DNA of 6,184 nt from Bacillota bacterium. GTDB taxonomy: Bacteria > Bacillota > Clostridia > Peptostreptococcales > Anaerovoracaceae. Under the pieces are notes generated by a model, which saw nothing but the letters and a program-made list of their open reading frames with translations, did no database searches and had not been told where the DNA came from. Of the stretch, positions 1-4,285 are shown piece by piece; the first letter of the stretch is position 1, and every line of letters starts with the position of its first letter. The position numbers were made by a program, and so were the translations under genes. The stretch spans positions 1-6,184 of the forward strand of contig JAQSXD010000230.1 of assembly GCA_029266295.1 (NCBI GenBank), read 5' to 3'.

Positions 1-72
1 TATTTCAGTTTCCGCAAATCTTCGGAATAATTCCTGCTGAAGCAAATGTGTTTTCGTGAGTTTAAAATCCAT
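1..72 (-). CDS. Acyl-CoA dehydrogenase, N-terminal fragment
   Basis: Only the first 24 codons are in the window; the gene runs off the left edge. The product begins MDFKLTKTHLLQQELFRRFA and continues ETEI. This matches the opening helix of short- and medium-chain (butyryl-CoA type) acyl-CoA dehydrogenases, which typically begin MDF-L--E---L-----FAE-E-KP. These are soluble FAD flavoenzymes that oxidise acyl-CoA to enoyl-CoA, or in anaerobes work in the reductive direction with electron-transfer flavoprotein. The start is fixed by an AGGAGGAG ribosome binding site (81-88) eight bases upstream. The ATG four codon-frames earlier (at 79) hits a stop after five codons. The gene is divergent from the HxlR regulator, its probable controller. 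The family is likely from the N-terminus alone; substrate length cannot be judged. Confidence 0.72.
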   Translation of the reverse strand, partial: MDFKLTKTHLLQQELFRRFAETEI

Positions 73-131
73 TTTTCATTCTCCTCCTGTTTGATAAAAA
101 AGAATTGATCTCTTTTCTTCCGAGTTTTGGT

Positions 132-144
132 ATGATAATATCAT
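132..144. promoter_or_regulatory. Palindrome, candidate HxlR operator
   Basis: ATGATA-A-TATCAT is a perfect 6+1+6 palindrome. It lies immediately downstream of, and touching, the -10 box of the divergent acyl-CoA dehydrogenase promoter, that is over its predicted transcription start. HxlR-type dimers bind short AT-rich palindromes between divergent genes, so this is a natural operator candidate. The site is visible in the sequence; its assignment to the neighbouring regulator is inference. Confidence 0.45.
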
Positions 145-170
145 TATAAGAGATAGGCTAATTAAAACAA
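143..170 (-). promoter_or_regulatory. Promoter of the acyl-CoA dehydrogenase gene
   Basis: Read on the minus strand there is a perfect -10 box TATAAT (148-143), preceded after 16 bases by TTGTTT (170-165), a weak -35 that keeps only the TTG. Transcription would start near 136, giving a leader of about 65 nt before the ATG at 72. No equally good promoter was found for the divergent HxlR gene in this spacer. Confidence 0.5.
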
Positions 171-223
171 GTATGCAGTTATTTCTGATCAAGTCAGGAA
201 AAACTGAGTAATGGAGAAATGCA

Positions 224-550
224 ATGGATAGAAAAGATCGAGTAACAGAATGCCCTGTTGCCTATGCCTTAAATTTGATCGGAGGTAAATGGCATTTGCA
301 GATTATCTGGGCTTTGTATAAAAAACCGGTGCAAAGATATAATGAATTGAAGCGAAGAGTGGACGGAATCACAAATATGATGCTTTCGCAATCCTTAAAA
401 GAGCTTGAACAGTATGGCCTTGTAACCCGGACTCAATATCCCGAAATACCACCCCGTGTCGAGTACTCTCTGACGGAAGAGGGGCAGGTGCTGATCCCTT
501 TCATTCGTGAATTGTCTAAATGGGGTGCGAAGCAGATGAGTAAAAGCTAG
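224..550 (+). CDS. HxlR-family winged-helix transcriptional regulator
   Basis: The 108-residue product is a single HxlR-type winged helix-turn-helix domain of normal family length. The family hallmark CP-----L--IGGKW (Cys10-Pro11 to Trp23) opens the domain. A recognition helix follows at about 50-63 (GITNMMLSQSLKEL) and a wing at about 66-83 with the typical PPRVEYSLT-EG pattern. Cys10 is at the position of the thiol sensor in characterised relatives such as YodB and HypR of Bacillus subtilis. A redox or electrophile signal is therefore possible, though the CP motif also occurs in members with no known sensing role. Such proteins act as cytoplasmic DNA-binding dimers. The start has a GGAG box (213-216) seven bases upstream. 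The gene is divergent from an acyl-CoA dehydrogenase gene, its likely target, with a palindrome between them. It converges on the membrane-protein gene ending at 626; the 75-bp gap shows no clear terminator. Confidence 0.9.
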   Translation: MDRKDRVTECPVAYALNLIGGKWHLQIIWALYKKPVQRYNELKRRVDGITNMMLSQSLKELEQYGLVTRTQYPEIPPRVEYSLTEEGQVLIPFIRELSKWGAKQMSKS

Positions 551-625
551 TTTGCTGTCCGGCTGAAAATAAACGTCTTAGACCCTCAGCTTTGCGCCCC
601 TGGCCTAATCATCTGGCAGATACTA

Positions 626-1033
626 TTACAGATCCTGAACTTTCATTTTCTCGATTGCTTTCTTTTGGCGCGGCTTTTCTCTATATGAGAAATAAATCGC
701 CAACAAAATAGCCGTGGGGATATTATAAAGAAGAAAGACACTCACAATGGTAAAGACCAGTGAAGGCGTGCTTTGATCTCCCTGTGTAATAATTTCCGGT
801 GTAATTTCCTGTATAACAGTTCCATCCCCATTTATGACTTCCCCGCTACCAGTTGTTGTTATCGATGTAAACGATGCAATATTAAAAACAGCGATAATGG
901 CAATTAACAAACCAATCATAGGCAATACCAAGCCTGGCCATTTGCTTTCTTTCTTTGAGAGAAAGATTTGTAGTAGGACGATTCCTGTAATCAAAGCGAT
1001 AAGAATCAAAAGACCGACAAAAATAGTCACCAT
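626..1033 (-). CDS. Three-helix membrane protein of unknown function
   Basis: No family is recognised for this 135-residue protein. It shows three hydrophobic segments, at about 3-25, 33-55 and 89-115. A polar 33-residue loop (56-88) rich in Thr, Gly and acidic residues lies between the second and third. The basic stretches after segment 1 (SKKESK) and at the C-terminus (YREKPRQKKAIEKMK) suggest the N-terminus and the 56-88 loop are outside and the tail is in the cytoplasm. The first segment resembles a signal anchor; there is no cleavage motif or lipobox. The ATG directly follows the stop codon of the upstream DUF2089-like gene (TAA-ATG, no gap). Its ribosome binding site AGGAGGGG lies inside the last codons of that gene, so the two are almost certainly co-transcribed and translationally coupled. 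A membrane partner, sensor or target of the upstream DNA-binding protein is a reasonable inference, no more. Confidence 0.8.
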   Translation of the reverse strand: MVTIFVGLLILIALITGIVLLQIFLSKKESKWPGLVLPMIGLLIAIIAVFNIASFTSITTTGSGEVINGDGTVIQEITPEIITQGDQSTPSLVFTIVSVFLLYNIPTAILLAIYFSYREKPRQKKAIEKMKVQDL

Positions 1034-1333
1034 TTAATTCCCCTCCTTATGTTTTTTGTATTCGGTAATCAGAATCTTTGCGGTGTCAAAATCAATTTTG
1101 TCACTGACCACAAATCTCTTAATGAGCGCAACATAGGGTTCATTCGTGATATCTTCACTAATTTGAATTTTCTGTATCAGTTTATCAAGCCGCAATCGGA
1201 CAGTTGGATAAGTAACACCGTATTGACTTGCGACTTCTTTCAATGAACCAGAAGCTTGCAAAAACTTTTTGATAAACACAATATCTTCATCTTCAAGGTT
1301 CATCATCCAACCCGGTATAATGTCAATCGTCAT
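1034..1333 (-). CDS. DUF2089-like helix-turn-helix protein without zinc ribbon
   Basis: The 99-residue product carries the conserved DUF2089 core: L-DED--FI--F---GSLKEVA---GV-YPTVR-RLD-LI (about residues 13-53). Within it a helix-turn-helix covers about 30-53. Longer DUF2089 members start with a CxxC...CxxC zinc ribbon. This one has no cysteine at all and starts directly at the DNA-binding part, preceded by IDIIPGWMMN. The tail (60-99) looks like two short helices (YVALIKRFVVSDKIDFDTAKILITEY), faintly like a SHOCT-type module. The start ATG is set by a near-perfect Shine-Dalgarno (AAAGGAGGGTGAT, about 1338-1350). An overlapping ATG four bases upstream is out of frame and stops after four codons. 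A cytoplasmic DNA-binding role is likely, and the inverted repeat across its own promoter suggests autoregulation. It forms a two-gene unit with the membrane protein that follows. Family call good; function unknown. Confidence 0.82.
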   Translation of the reverse strand: MTIDIIPGWMMNLEDEDIVFIKKFLQASGSLKEVASQYGVTYPTVRLRLDKLIQKIQISEDITNEPYVALIKRFVVSDKIDFDTAKILITEYKKHKEGN

Positions 1334-1346
1334 TCATATCACCCTC

Positions 1347-1385
1347 CTTTAATAAAGTTAATTATATAATTTAACTTTATTAAAG
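1347..1385. promoter_or_regulatory. 15-bp perfect inverted repeat over the promoter
   Basis: The arms CTTTAATAAAGTTAA (1347-1361) and TTAACTTTATTAAAG (1371-1385) are exact reverse complements around the spacer TTATATAAT. Each arm also contains its own 11-nt palindrome, CTTTA-N-TAAAG, with centres 28 bp apart. The repeat spans from the edge of the -35 box through the -10 box into the ribosome binding site, so a bound protein would block the promoter. Only the promoter-proximal end of the left arm is transcribed from this promoter, so it cannot fold as a terminator in that RNA. A DNA-level operator, probably for the DUF2089-like protein itself, is the best reading. Confidence 0.75.
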
Positions 1386-1389
1386 TCAA
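1361..1389 (-). promoter_or_regulatory. Promoter of the DUF2089/membrane-protein unit
   Basis: On the minus strand TTGACT (1389-1384), a 17-base spacer and TATAAT (1366-1361) form a near-consensus housekeeping promoter with 11 of 12 matches. Transcription would begin around 1354, leaving a leader of only about 20 nt that contains the ribosome binding site. Confidence 0.85.
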
Positions 1390-1533
1390 TGTTGAAGTAG
1401 AATTTGATTTTTATTCGGGTTTTTATTTTTCTAGAAATTTGCTGTAATTAAATAAGTGGAAACATTATTATGTTGGCGTGATTAACTCTTCAGAGTACAC
1501 AATTCATTTCAACTTTGTGGGAAGTTTTAGGGT
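1390..1533. other. AT-rich intergenic stretch, nothing recognised
   Basis: This forms the middle of the gene-free interval 1334-1634 between the DUF2089 unit and bioB. The left part of the interval is the promoter and inverted repeat and the right part is the bioB terminator. In between there is no open reading frame with a ribosome binding site, no hairpin of note and no convincing promoter. Confidence 0.6.
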
Positions 1534-1535
1534 AA

Positions 1536-1568
1536 GAGAAAAGCCGTACGATTTGAACATCCTACGGC
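1536..1568 (-). terminator. Rho-independent terminator of bioYB
   Basis: Transcribed on the minus strand, GCCGTAGGAT and ATCGTACGGC pair over 9 of 10 positions around a GTTCAA loop and are followed by TTTTCTCTT. It lies about 65 bases after the bioB stop and is oriented to end the bioYB transcript. Confidence 0.8.
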
Positions 1569-1634
1569 AAATCTTAAAAACAGAAAACATTTTATTGACA
1601 CTGAGTATTTGAACCCGGGGATTTTTATTTTAAA

Positions 1635-2591
1635 TTAGATCTGGAATCCCATCTGAACCAGCATTTCCTTGTCCTGATCGATGCTATTGCCGGAGGTGGT
1701 TAGCAGATCACCCGTTATTGTGGCATTTGCGCCAGCGAAAAATGCCTTTCGCCCGGAGTCCTCCATCAGGCTTCTTCCAGCAGCCAGACGAATTCTTGCT
1801 GTTGGATTGATAAAGCGGAACATTGCTATGGCCCTCAATATTTCATCTTCTGTGAGCTGCCTCAGATTTTCGTAGTCGGTTCCCTTGATGGGCATCAGGG
1901 CATTGATGGGAATGGATTCGATCCCTAACTCGGCCAGACTGACAGCCATATCAAGCCGGTCTTCGAACGTTTCTCCCATACCGATAATCCCGCCGGAACA
2001 GACCTTCAGCCCTGCACTTTGCGCAAGCCGGATTGCATGGATCTTGTCTTCGTAGGTATGGGTGGTGCAGATGTTTGGAAAATTCCTCTTTGAAGTCTCT
2101 ATATTTTCATGATACATGGAAACACCGCTCTGTTTCAAAGCTGCGAATGCATCTCCGGAAAGCAGCCCATGGGAAGCGCACAAGCTAATGTTGCATTCTT
2201 CCTTCATTCTATTATAGGCATCGCAAACCGTCTCCAGCTCTTTATGGGTTAACTCTCGTCCAGCAGTTACGATGGAATAGCGGTGTACCCCTTTGCCTTC
2301 ATGCTTTTTACAATCGGCCAGAATCGTATCGGTATCCAGTAAACTGTATTCTGGTATGTCGGTATAATTGTGGGAGCTTTGGGCGCAGAATTTGCAATCC
2401 TCACTGCAACCGCCGCTTTTTCCGTTGATGATGGAACATAAATCCACGGTATCCCCGCATAAGGCTTTTCGGATCTTATTGGCGCCATCACAGAGTTCCT
2501 TTAAATCAGCGGCCGCGAAAAAAGCCAGATCATCCTGGCGCGTAAGCCTTCTGCCCTCTATAATCTCTTTGGAAAGTTTTTTGATATCCAT
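1635..2591 (-). CDS. bioB: Biotin synthase, probable anaerobe-type (Type II)
   Basis: The 318-residue radical SAM enzyme inserts sulfur into dethiobiotin to make biotin, in the cytoplasm. The SAM cluster motif is C62SEDC66KFC69. Other family marks are YHENIET (160-166), KVCSGGIIGMGET (196-208), IRLAAGR (267-273) and GANATITGDLLTT (287-299). Compared from memory with E. coli BioB, the auxiliary-cluster ligands Cys128, Cys188 and Arg260 align with Cys138, Cys198 and Arg268. The position of E. coli Cys97 is Ser106, and an extra cysteine, Cys52 (VDLCSIIN), sits where E. coli has serine. That pattern suggests the Type II enzymes of obligate anaerobes, which carry a 4Fe-5S auxiliary cluster instead of a sacrificed 2Fe-2S one. 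The start at 2591 is chosen because AGGAGGA (2601-2607) lies nine bases upstream and MDIKKLSKEI fits the family N-terminus. The frame stays open to 2705 but would run into bioY. It is the second gene of bioY-bioB, 52 nt after bioY. Confidence 0.95.
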   Translation of the reverse strand: MDIKKLSKEIIEGRRLTRQDDLAFFAAADLKELCDGANKIRKALCGDTVDLCSIINGKSGGCSEDCKFCAQSSHNYTDIPEYSLLDTDTILADCKKHEGKGVHRYSIVTAGRELTHKELETVCDAYNRMKEECNISLCASHGLLSGDAFAALKQSGVSMYHENIETSKRNFPNICTTHTYEDKIHAIRLAQSAGLKVCSGGIIGMGETFEDRLDMAVSLAELGIESIPINALMPIKGTDYENLRQLTEDEILRAIAMFRFINPTARIRLAAGRSLMEDSGRKAFFAGANATITGDLLTTSGNSIDQDKEMLVQMGFQI

Positions 2592-2643
2592 GTGGTTTCT
2601 TCCTCCTGATGTTTCCTGATCTCCATGTGACATCTTCCATGAA

Positions 2644-3192
2644 TCAGGCAAGATAGCCGGCTTTTTTGATCCGCTTTCTGATGGTCGTGCCAAAGACGGC
2701 GGCAATGATAATCTTTATGATATCTCCGGGAATATATGGAATGACGCCTGCAAATAATGCTGCTTTCAGGTCCAGATTCGCCTGCCATGCGAGCCAGCCT
2801 GTGCCCAGGATGTAGGTAACGTATGTTCCCAGGGCCATTCCCACCATATACATATAGATTCTATCCGGGAATTTCTCTACGAAAAAGCCTGCGATAAGCG
2901 CCATGAAGATAAAGCCGATGAGATATCCGCCGGTAGGTCCCAGCAGCTTGGCGGGCCCTGCTGTAAAATTTGAAAAAACCGGCATGCCTGCAAAGCCGAT
3001 TAAAAGGTAAACTAAGTAACTGATCGTTCCGTTTTTCCAGCCAAGGATAACGACGGCAAAGTAGATGGCAAGGTTGGTAAGAGAAATCGGAACCGGTGAA
3101 ATCGGTATTGGGAGAGAAAGAGGCCCCAGAATGCAGATGACCGCAGTCATAAGACTGATCAAGGTAAGGGTGGAGATGTTTTTGCTTTTCAT
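2644..3192 (-). CDS. bioY: BioY biotin transporter S component (ECF type)
   Basis: This 182-residue integral membrane protein with about six hydrophobic segments is the substrate-binding component of a biotin uptake system. BioY works with the shared ECF module (EcfA1, EcfA2, EcfT), which is not encoded here. Family signatures are plain: ISPVPISLTNLAIYFAVVILG near the N-terminus, the LLIGFAGMPVF loop, AKLLGPTGGYLIGF in the centre, and GVIPYIPGDIIKIIIAAVFG near the C-terminus. The length is typical. The ATG has GGAAAGG (3201-3207) eight bases upstream. It is the first gene of the operon with bioB and lies directly behind the BirA-controlled promoter. The pairing of uptake with the last biosynthetic step suggests that the cell takes in biotin and perhaps also dethiobiotin; the latter is inference. 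Confidence 0.95.
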   Translation of the reverse strand: MKSKNISTLTLISLMTAVICILGPLSLPIPISPVPISLTNLAIYFAVVILGWKNGTISYLVYLLIGFAGMPVFSNFTAGPAKLLGPTGGYLIGFIFMALIAGFFVEKFPDRIYMYMVGMALGTYVTYILGTGWLAWQANLDLKAALFAGVIPYIPGDIIKIIIAAVFGTTIRKRIKKAGYLA

Positions 3193-3247
3193 GATGCAAT
3201 CCTTTCCGTAGGTAAAAAATCATAATAAATAATATAAGAACAATATG

Positions 3248-3276
3248 AGCATAACGTCGGCGGCGCGGATTGTCAA
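3248..3276 (-). promoter_or_regulatory. bioYB promoter
   Basis: On the minus strand a consensus -35 TTGACA (3276-3271), a 17-base spacer and a -10 TATGCT (3253-3248) precede bioY. Transcription should start near 3241, giving a leader of about 48 nt. The spacer is strikingly GC-rich compared with its surroundings. The -35 box lies inside the BirA operator. Confidence 0.88.
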
Positions 3277-3301
3277 CCTAAAATTTAAAACAGGTTTACG
3301 A
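3270..3301. promoter_or_regulatory. BirA (biotin repressor) operator
   Basis: TTGTCAACC, 14 bases, then GGTTTACGA. Each half matches the known BirA operator consensus TTGTAAACC-N14/15-GGTTTACAA at 8 of 9 positions. The promoter-proximal half contains the whole -35 box of bioYB except none of its -10, so biotinyl-AMP-loaded BirA would block RNA polymerase directly. BirA itself is not encoded in the window. Both the sequence match and the position before biotin genes support the call. Confidence 0.93.
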
Positions 3302-3361
3302 TAATGGCTGCTGTAATATTCGATACAAATCGGAATTTACTTGGGGAATACCCCTAGCATA

Positions 3362-3420
3362 TAAAAATAGGGCTCGCGTACAGCGATGATTAGAAAAATC
3401 GCTTATGCGTAGCCCTTTTT
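3362..3420. terminator. Terminator of the Lrp/AsnC gene, bidirectional shape
   Basis: AGGGCT (3369-3374) pairs with AGCCCT (3411-3416), and AGCGAT (3382-3387) with ATCGCT (3398-3403). Between them CGCGTA and TATGCG pair with a G-U wobble and one-base bulges, giving a stem of about 18 bp. Read on the minus strand it is followed by ATTTTTAT, about 60-110 bases after the Lrp stop, which suits ending that transcript before bioYB. On the plus strand it is followed by TTTTT, so it could work both ways, but no plus-strand gene precedes it. Confidence 0.85.
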
Positions 3421-3478
3421 AATGATTTGGATTTTGTTATGATGGGATGAACACTCTGCATCCATCGCCCTGCGATAC

Positions 3479-3937
3479 TTACCGTTCCATCACAGTGGGT
3501 GATATACTATAATGATGCTTCAAACTGGACAGTACCACGTTGGTCTGTGTTCTCTTAATGCCTGGTATGGCTTTAATCCGGTTCATGAGTGCTTCCAGGG
3601 TGGCTGTATTCTTGGTGGTAATTCTAAGGATGTAATCATATTCGCCGGTCACGTAGTGGCATTCCAGTATTTCATTTTCCTTTCCGACCATCTCGAAAAA
3701 CTCTGCTGTATCTCTGGGATTTTCCAAACTGAGGTTCATGAGAACGGTCAATTCCTGCCCCAAAGCTTTGGAGTCCAGGATTACAGTGTACCGTTCAATG
3801 ATCCCTGAAGCCTCCAGCTTTTTTAATCGTTCGCTAACGGCTGATAAGGACAGGTTCACTTGTTTGCTAAGATCAGATATGGAAACGCGGGAATTTTCCT
3901 GTAAAACTTCTAAAATTTTAGAATCAATCGTGTCCAA
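3479..3937 (-). CDS. Lrp/AsnC-family transcriptional regulator
   Basis: This 152-residue protein has the standard two-domain layout. An N-terminal helix-turn-helix (about 18-41, VSISDLSKQVNLSLSAVSERLKKL) follows the usual DTIDSKIL-VLQENSR opening. A C-terminal RAM ligand-binding and oligomerisation domain (about 62-145) carries the conserved VTGEYDYIL (96-104) motif. Members sense amino acids and act as octameric or larger DNA-binding assemblies; which ligand applies here cannot be read. A TTG start at 3937 is preferred. It lies eight bases after the core of AAAGGTGGTGAT, which matches the anti-Shine-Dalgarno complement at all but one position. GTG codons at 3949 and 3946 lie inside that Shine-Dalgarno and lack one of their own. 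The gene has its own promoter and terminator and is divergent from glnS. Confidence 0.93.
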   Translation of the reverse strand: MDTIDSKILEVLQENSRVSISDLSKQVNLSLSAVSERLKKLEASGIIERYTVILDSKALGQELTVLMNLSLENPRDTAEFFEMVGKENEILECHYVTGEYDYILRITTKNTATLEALMNRIKAIPGIKRTQTNVVLSSLKHHYSISPTVMER

Positions 3938-3965
3938 ATTAATCACCACCTTTTTTTCTTCTTAT

Positions 3966-3994
3966 ATTTTAGCAATTTTCTGGAAAAATATCAA
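3966..3994 (-). promoter_or_regulatory. Promoter of the Lrp/AsnC gene
   Basis: On the minus strand TTGATA (3994-3989), a 17-base spacer and TAAAAT (3971-3966) give 5 of 6 matches in each box. Transcription should start near 3959, only about 20 bases ahead of the TTG start. Confidence 0.78.
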
Positions 3995-4008
3995 TAGCTA
4001 ATATGTTT

Positions 4009-4037
4009 TTGCACAGAACAGCATTCAATGGTATAAT
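4009..4037 (+). promoter_or_regulatory. Extended -10 promoter for glnS
   Basis: A perfect TATAAT (4032-4037) preceded by TG one base before it (4029-4030, TGGTATAAT) forms an extended -10. The -35 is weak: TTGCAC at 4009-4014 with a 17-base spacer, or TTTGCA with 18. Transcription from here would start near 4044 and give glnS an untranslated leader of about 240 nt. No better promoter was found closer to the gene; TACAAT at 4247-4252 has no matching -35. Confidence 0.6.
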
Positions 4038-4071
4038 AATCGCGGATAGAACTAAACAGCGATTATTATAC
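4031..4071. repeat. 13-bp perfect inverted repeat at the glnS promoter
   Basis: GTATAATAATCGC (4031-4043) and GCGATTATTATAC (4059-4071) are exact reverse complements with a 15-base spacer. The left arm contains the glnS -10 box and the right arm lies in the first transcribed bases. It could be an operator in the spacer between lrp-like and glnS genes. It could also be a hairpin if transcribed from further upstream, but no U-run follows it, so it is not an ordinary terminator. Confidence 0.7.
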
Positions 4072-4080
4072 GGGTCCAAT

Positions 4081-4133
4081 GCCCTGCGAGTATTTCGGCC
4101 TCCTCGAACATCAATGCCGAAAACGCAGATGGC
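4081..4133 (+). promoter_or_regulatory. glnS leader stem-loop I
   Basis: Three consecutive helices stack. GCC (4081-4083) pairs with GGC (4131-4133), CTGCG (4084-4088) with CGCAG (4124-4128), and TTTCGGC (4093-4099) with GCCGAAA (4116-4122). They are separated by a two-base bulge and an asymmetric internal loop, and closed by a 16-base apical loop. It lies in the predicted glnS transcript. It does not match a riboswitch class known to me. Confidence 0.55.
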
Positions 4134-4136
4134 CTT

Positions 4137-4178
4137 ACCATAAAAAGCTGTGCTTTTTATGGTGCGATCATGCACCAT
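4137..4178 (+). promoter_or_regulatory. glnS leader, two mutually exclusive hairpins
   Basis: ACCATAAAAAGC (4137-4148) and GCTTTTTATGGT (4152-4163) form a perfect 12-bp stem with a TGT loop. ATGGTGC (4159-4165) can instead pair with GCACCAT (4172-4178) across GATCAT. The two stems share ATGGT (4159-4163) and cannot coexist, the usual geometry of a conformational switch. The pairings are visible; switching is inference. Confidence 0.55.
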
Positions 4179-4249
4179 TGTAACAAATCAGCAGTTTTTG
4201 ACCGGCTAAGGGACAGCTATGGGATGAAAAAGCTGACTTTTTATTGTAC
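4142..4249 (+). repeat. Imperfect direct repeat in the glnS leader
   Basis: Copies at 4142-4165 and 4227-4249 share AAAAAGCTG, then one or two bases, then CTTTTTAT and a similar end (GGTGC against TGTAC). About 20 of 24 positions are identical, with starts 85 bp apart. Each copy can form its own small hairpin. The second copy contains the terminator-like U-run before glnS. Confidence 0.6.
4188..4242 (+). terminator. Terminator-like hairpin in the glnS leader
   Basis: TCAGC-AG-TTTTT (4188-4199) pairs with AAAAAGCTGA (4227-4236), leaving a two-base bulge, and is followed after one C by TTTTT (4238-4242). ACAGCT (4213-4218) competes for the same AGCTG, and AAAAAG/CTTTTT can close a smaller local hairpin. 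The element ends about 30 bases before the glnS ribosome binding site, so read-through would be needed for expression from the 4032 promoter. This suggests attenuation, or it may be a weak structure with no effect. There is no T-box sequence (AGGGTGG-ACCGCG) nearby. Confidence 0.5.
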
Positions 4250-4285
4250 AATATTAGCGACGAATTTTCGAAGGAGGAAAAACAG

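Noticed and set aside
551..625. Terminator between the convergent HxlR and membrane-protein genes
   Set aside because: Only a 5-bp GCTGA/TCAGC pairing with a long loop and no U-run is visible; too weak to call.
1543..1622. tRNA remnants or an attachment site, from two TTTGAAC segments resembling tRNA T-arms
   Set aside because: Neither can form a T-stem, no acceptor or anticodon arm is present, and the first is better explained as the loop of the bioYB terminator.
2368..2619. Plus-strand and alternative-frame open reading frames within bioB, bioY, lrp and glnS
   Set aside because: They lack ribosome binding sites and family resemblance and lie wholly inside well-supported genes in other frames.
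2592..2705. Longer bioB starting at 2705
   Set aside because: It would overlap the end of bioY, lacks a ribosome binding site, and adds a low-similarity N-terminus; the ATG at 2591 has AGGAGGA at the right distance.
3321..3354. Small hairpins CGAT-acaa-ATCG and GGGG-aata-CCCC upstream of the bioYB promoter
   Set aside because: Four-base stems of this size are expected by chance and do not line up with any signal.
4081..4242. T-box riboswitch ahead of glnS
   Set aside because: The conserved T-box sequence AGGGTGG-ACCGCG is absent, and the region has no long stem I with the expected motifs, although leader length and the terminator position would fit.
4244..4285. glnS start at 4244
   Set aside because: The extension translates the strong AAGGAGG box and has no ribosome binding site of its own; the ATG at 4286 gives the standard 554-residue length.
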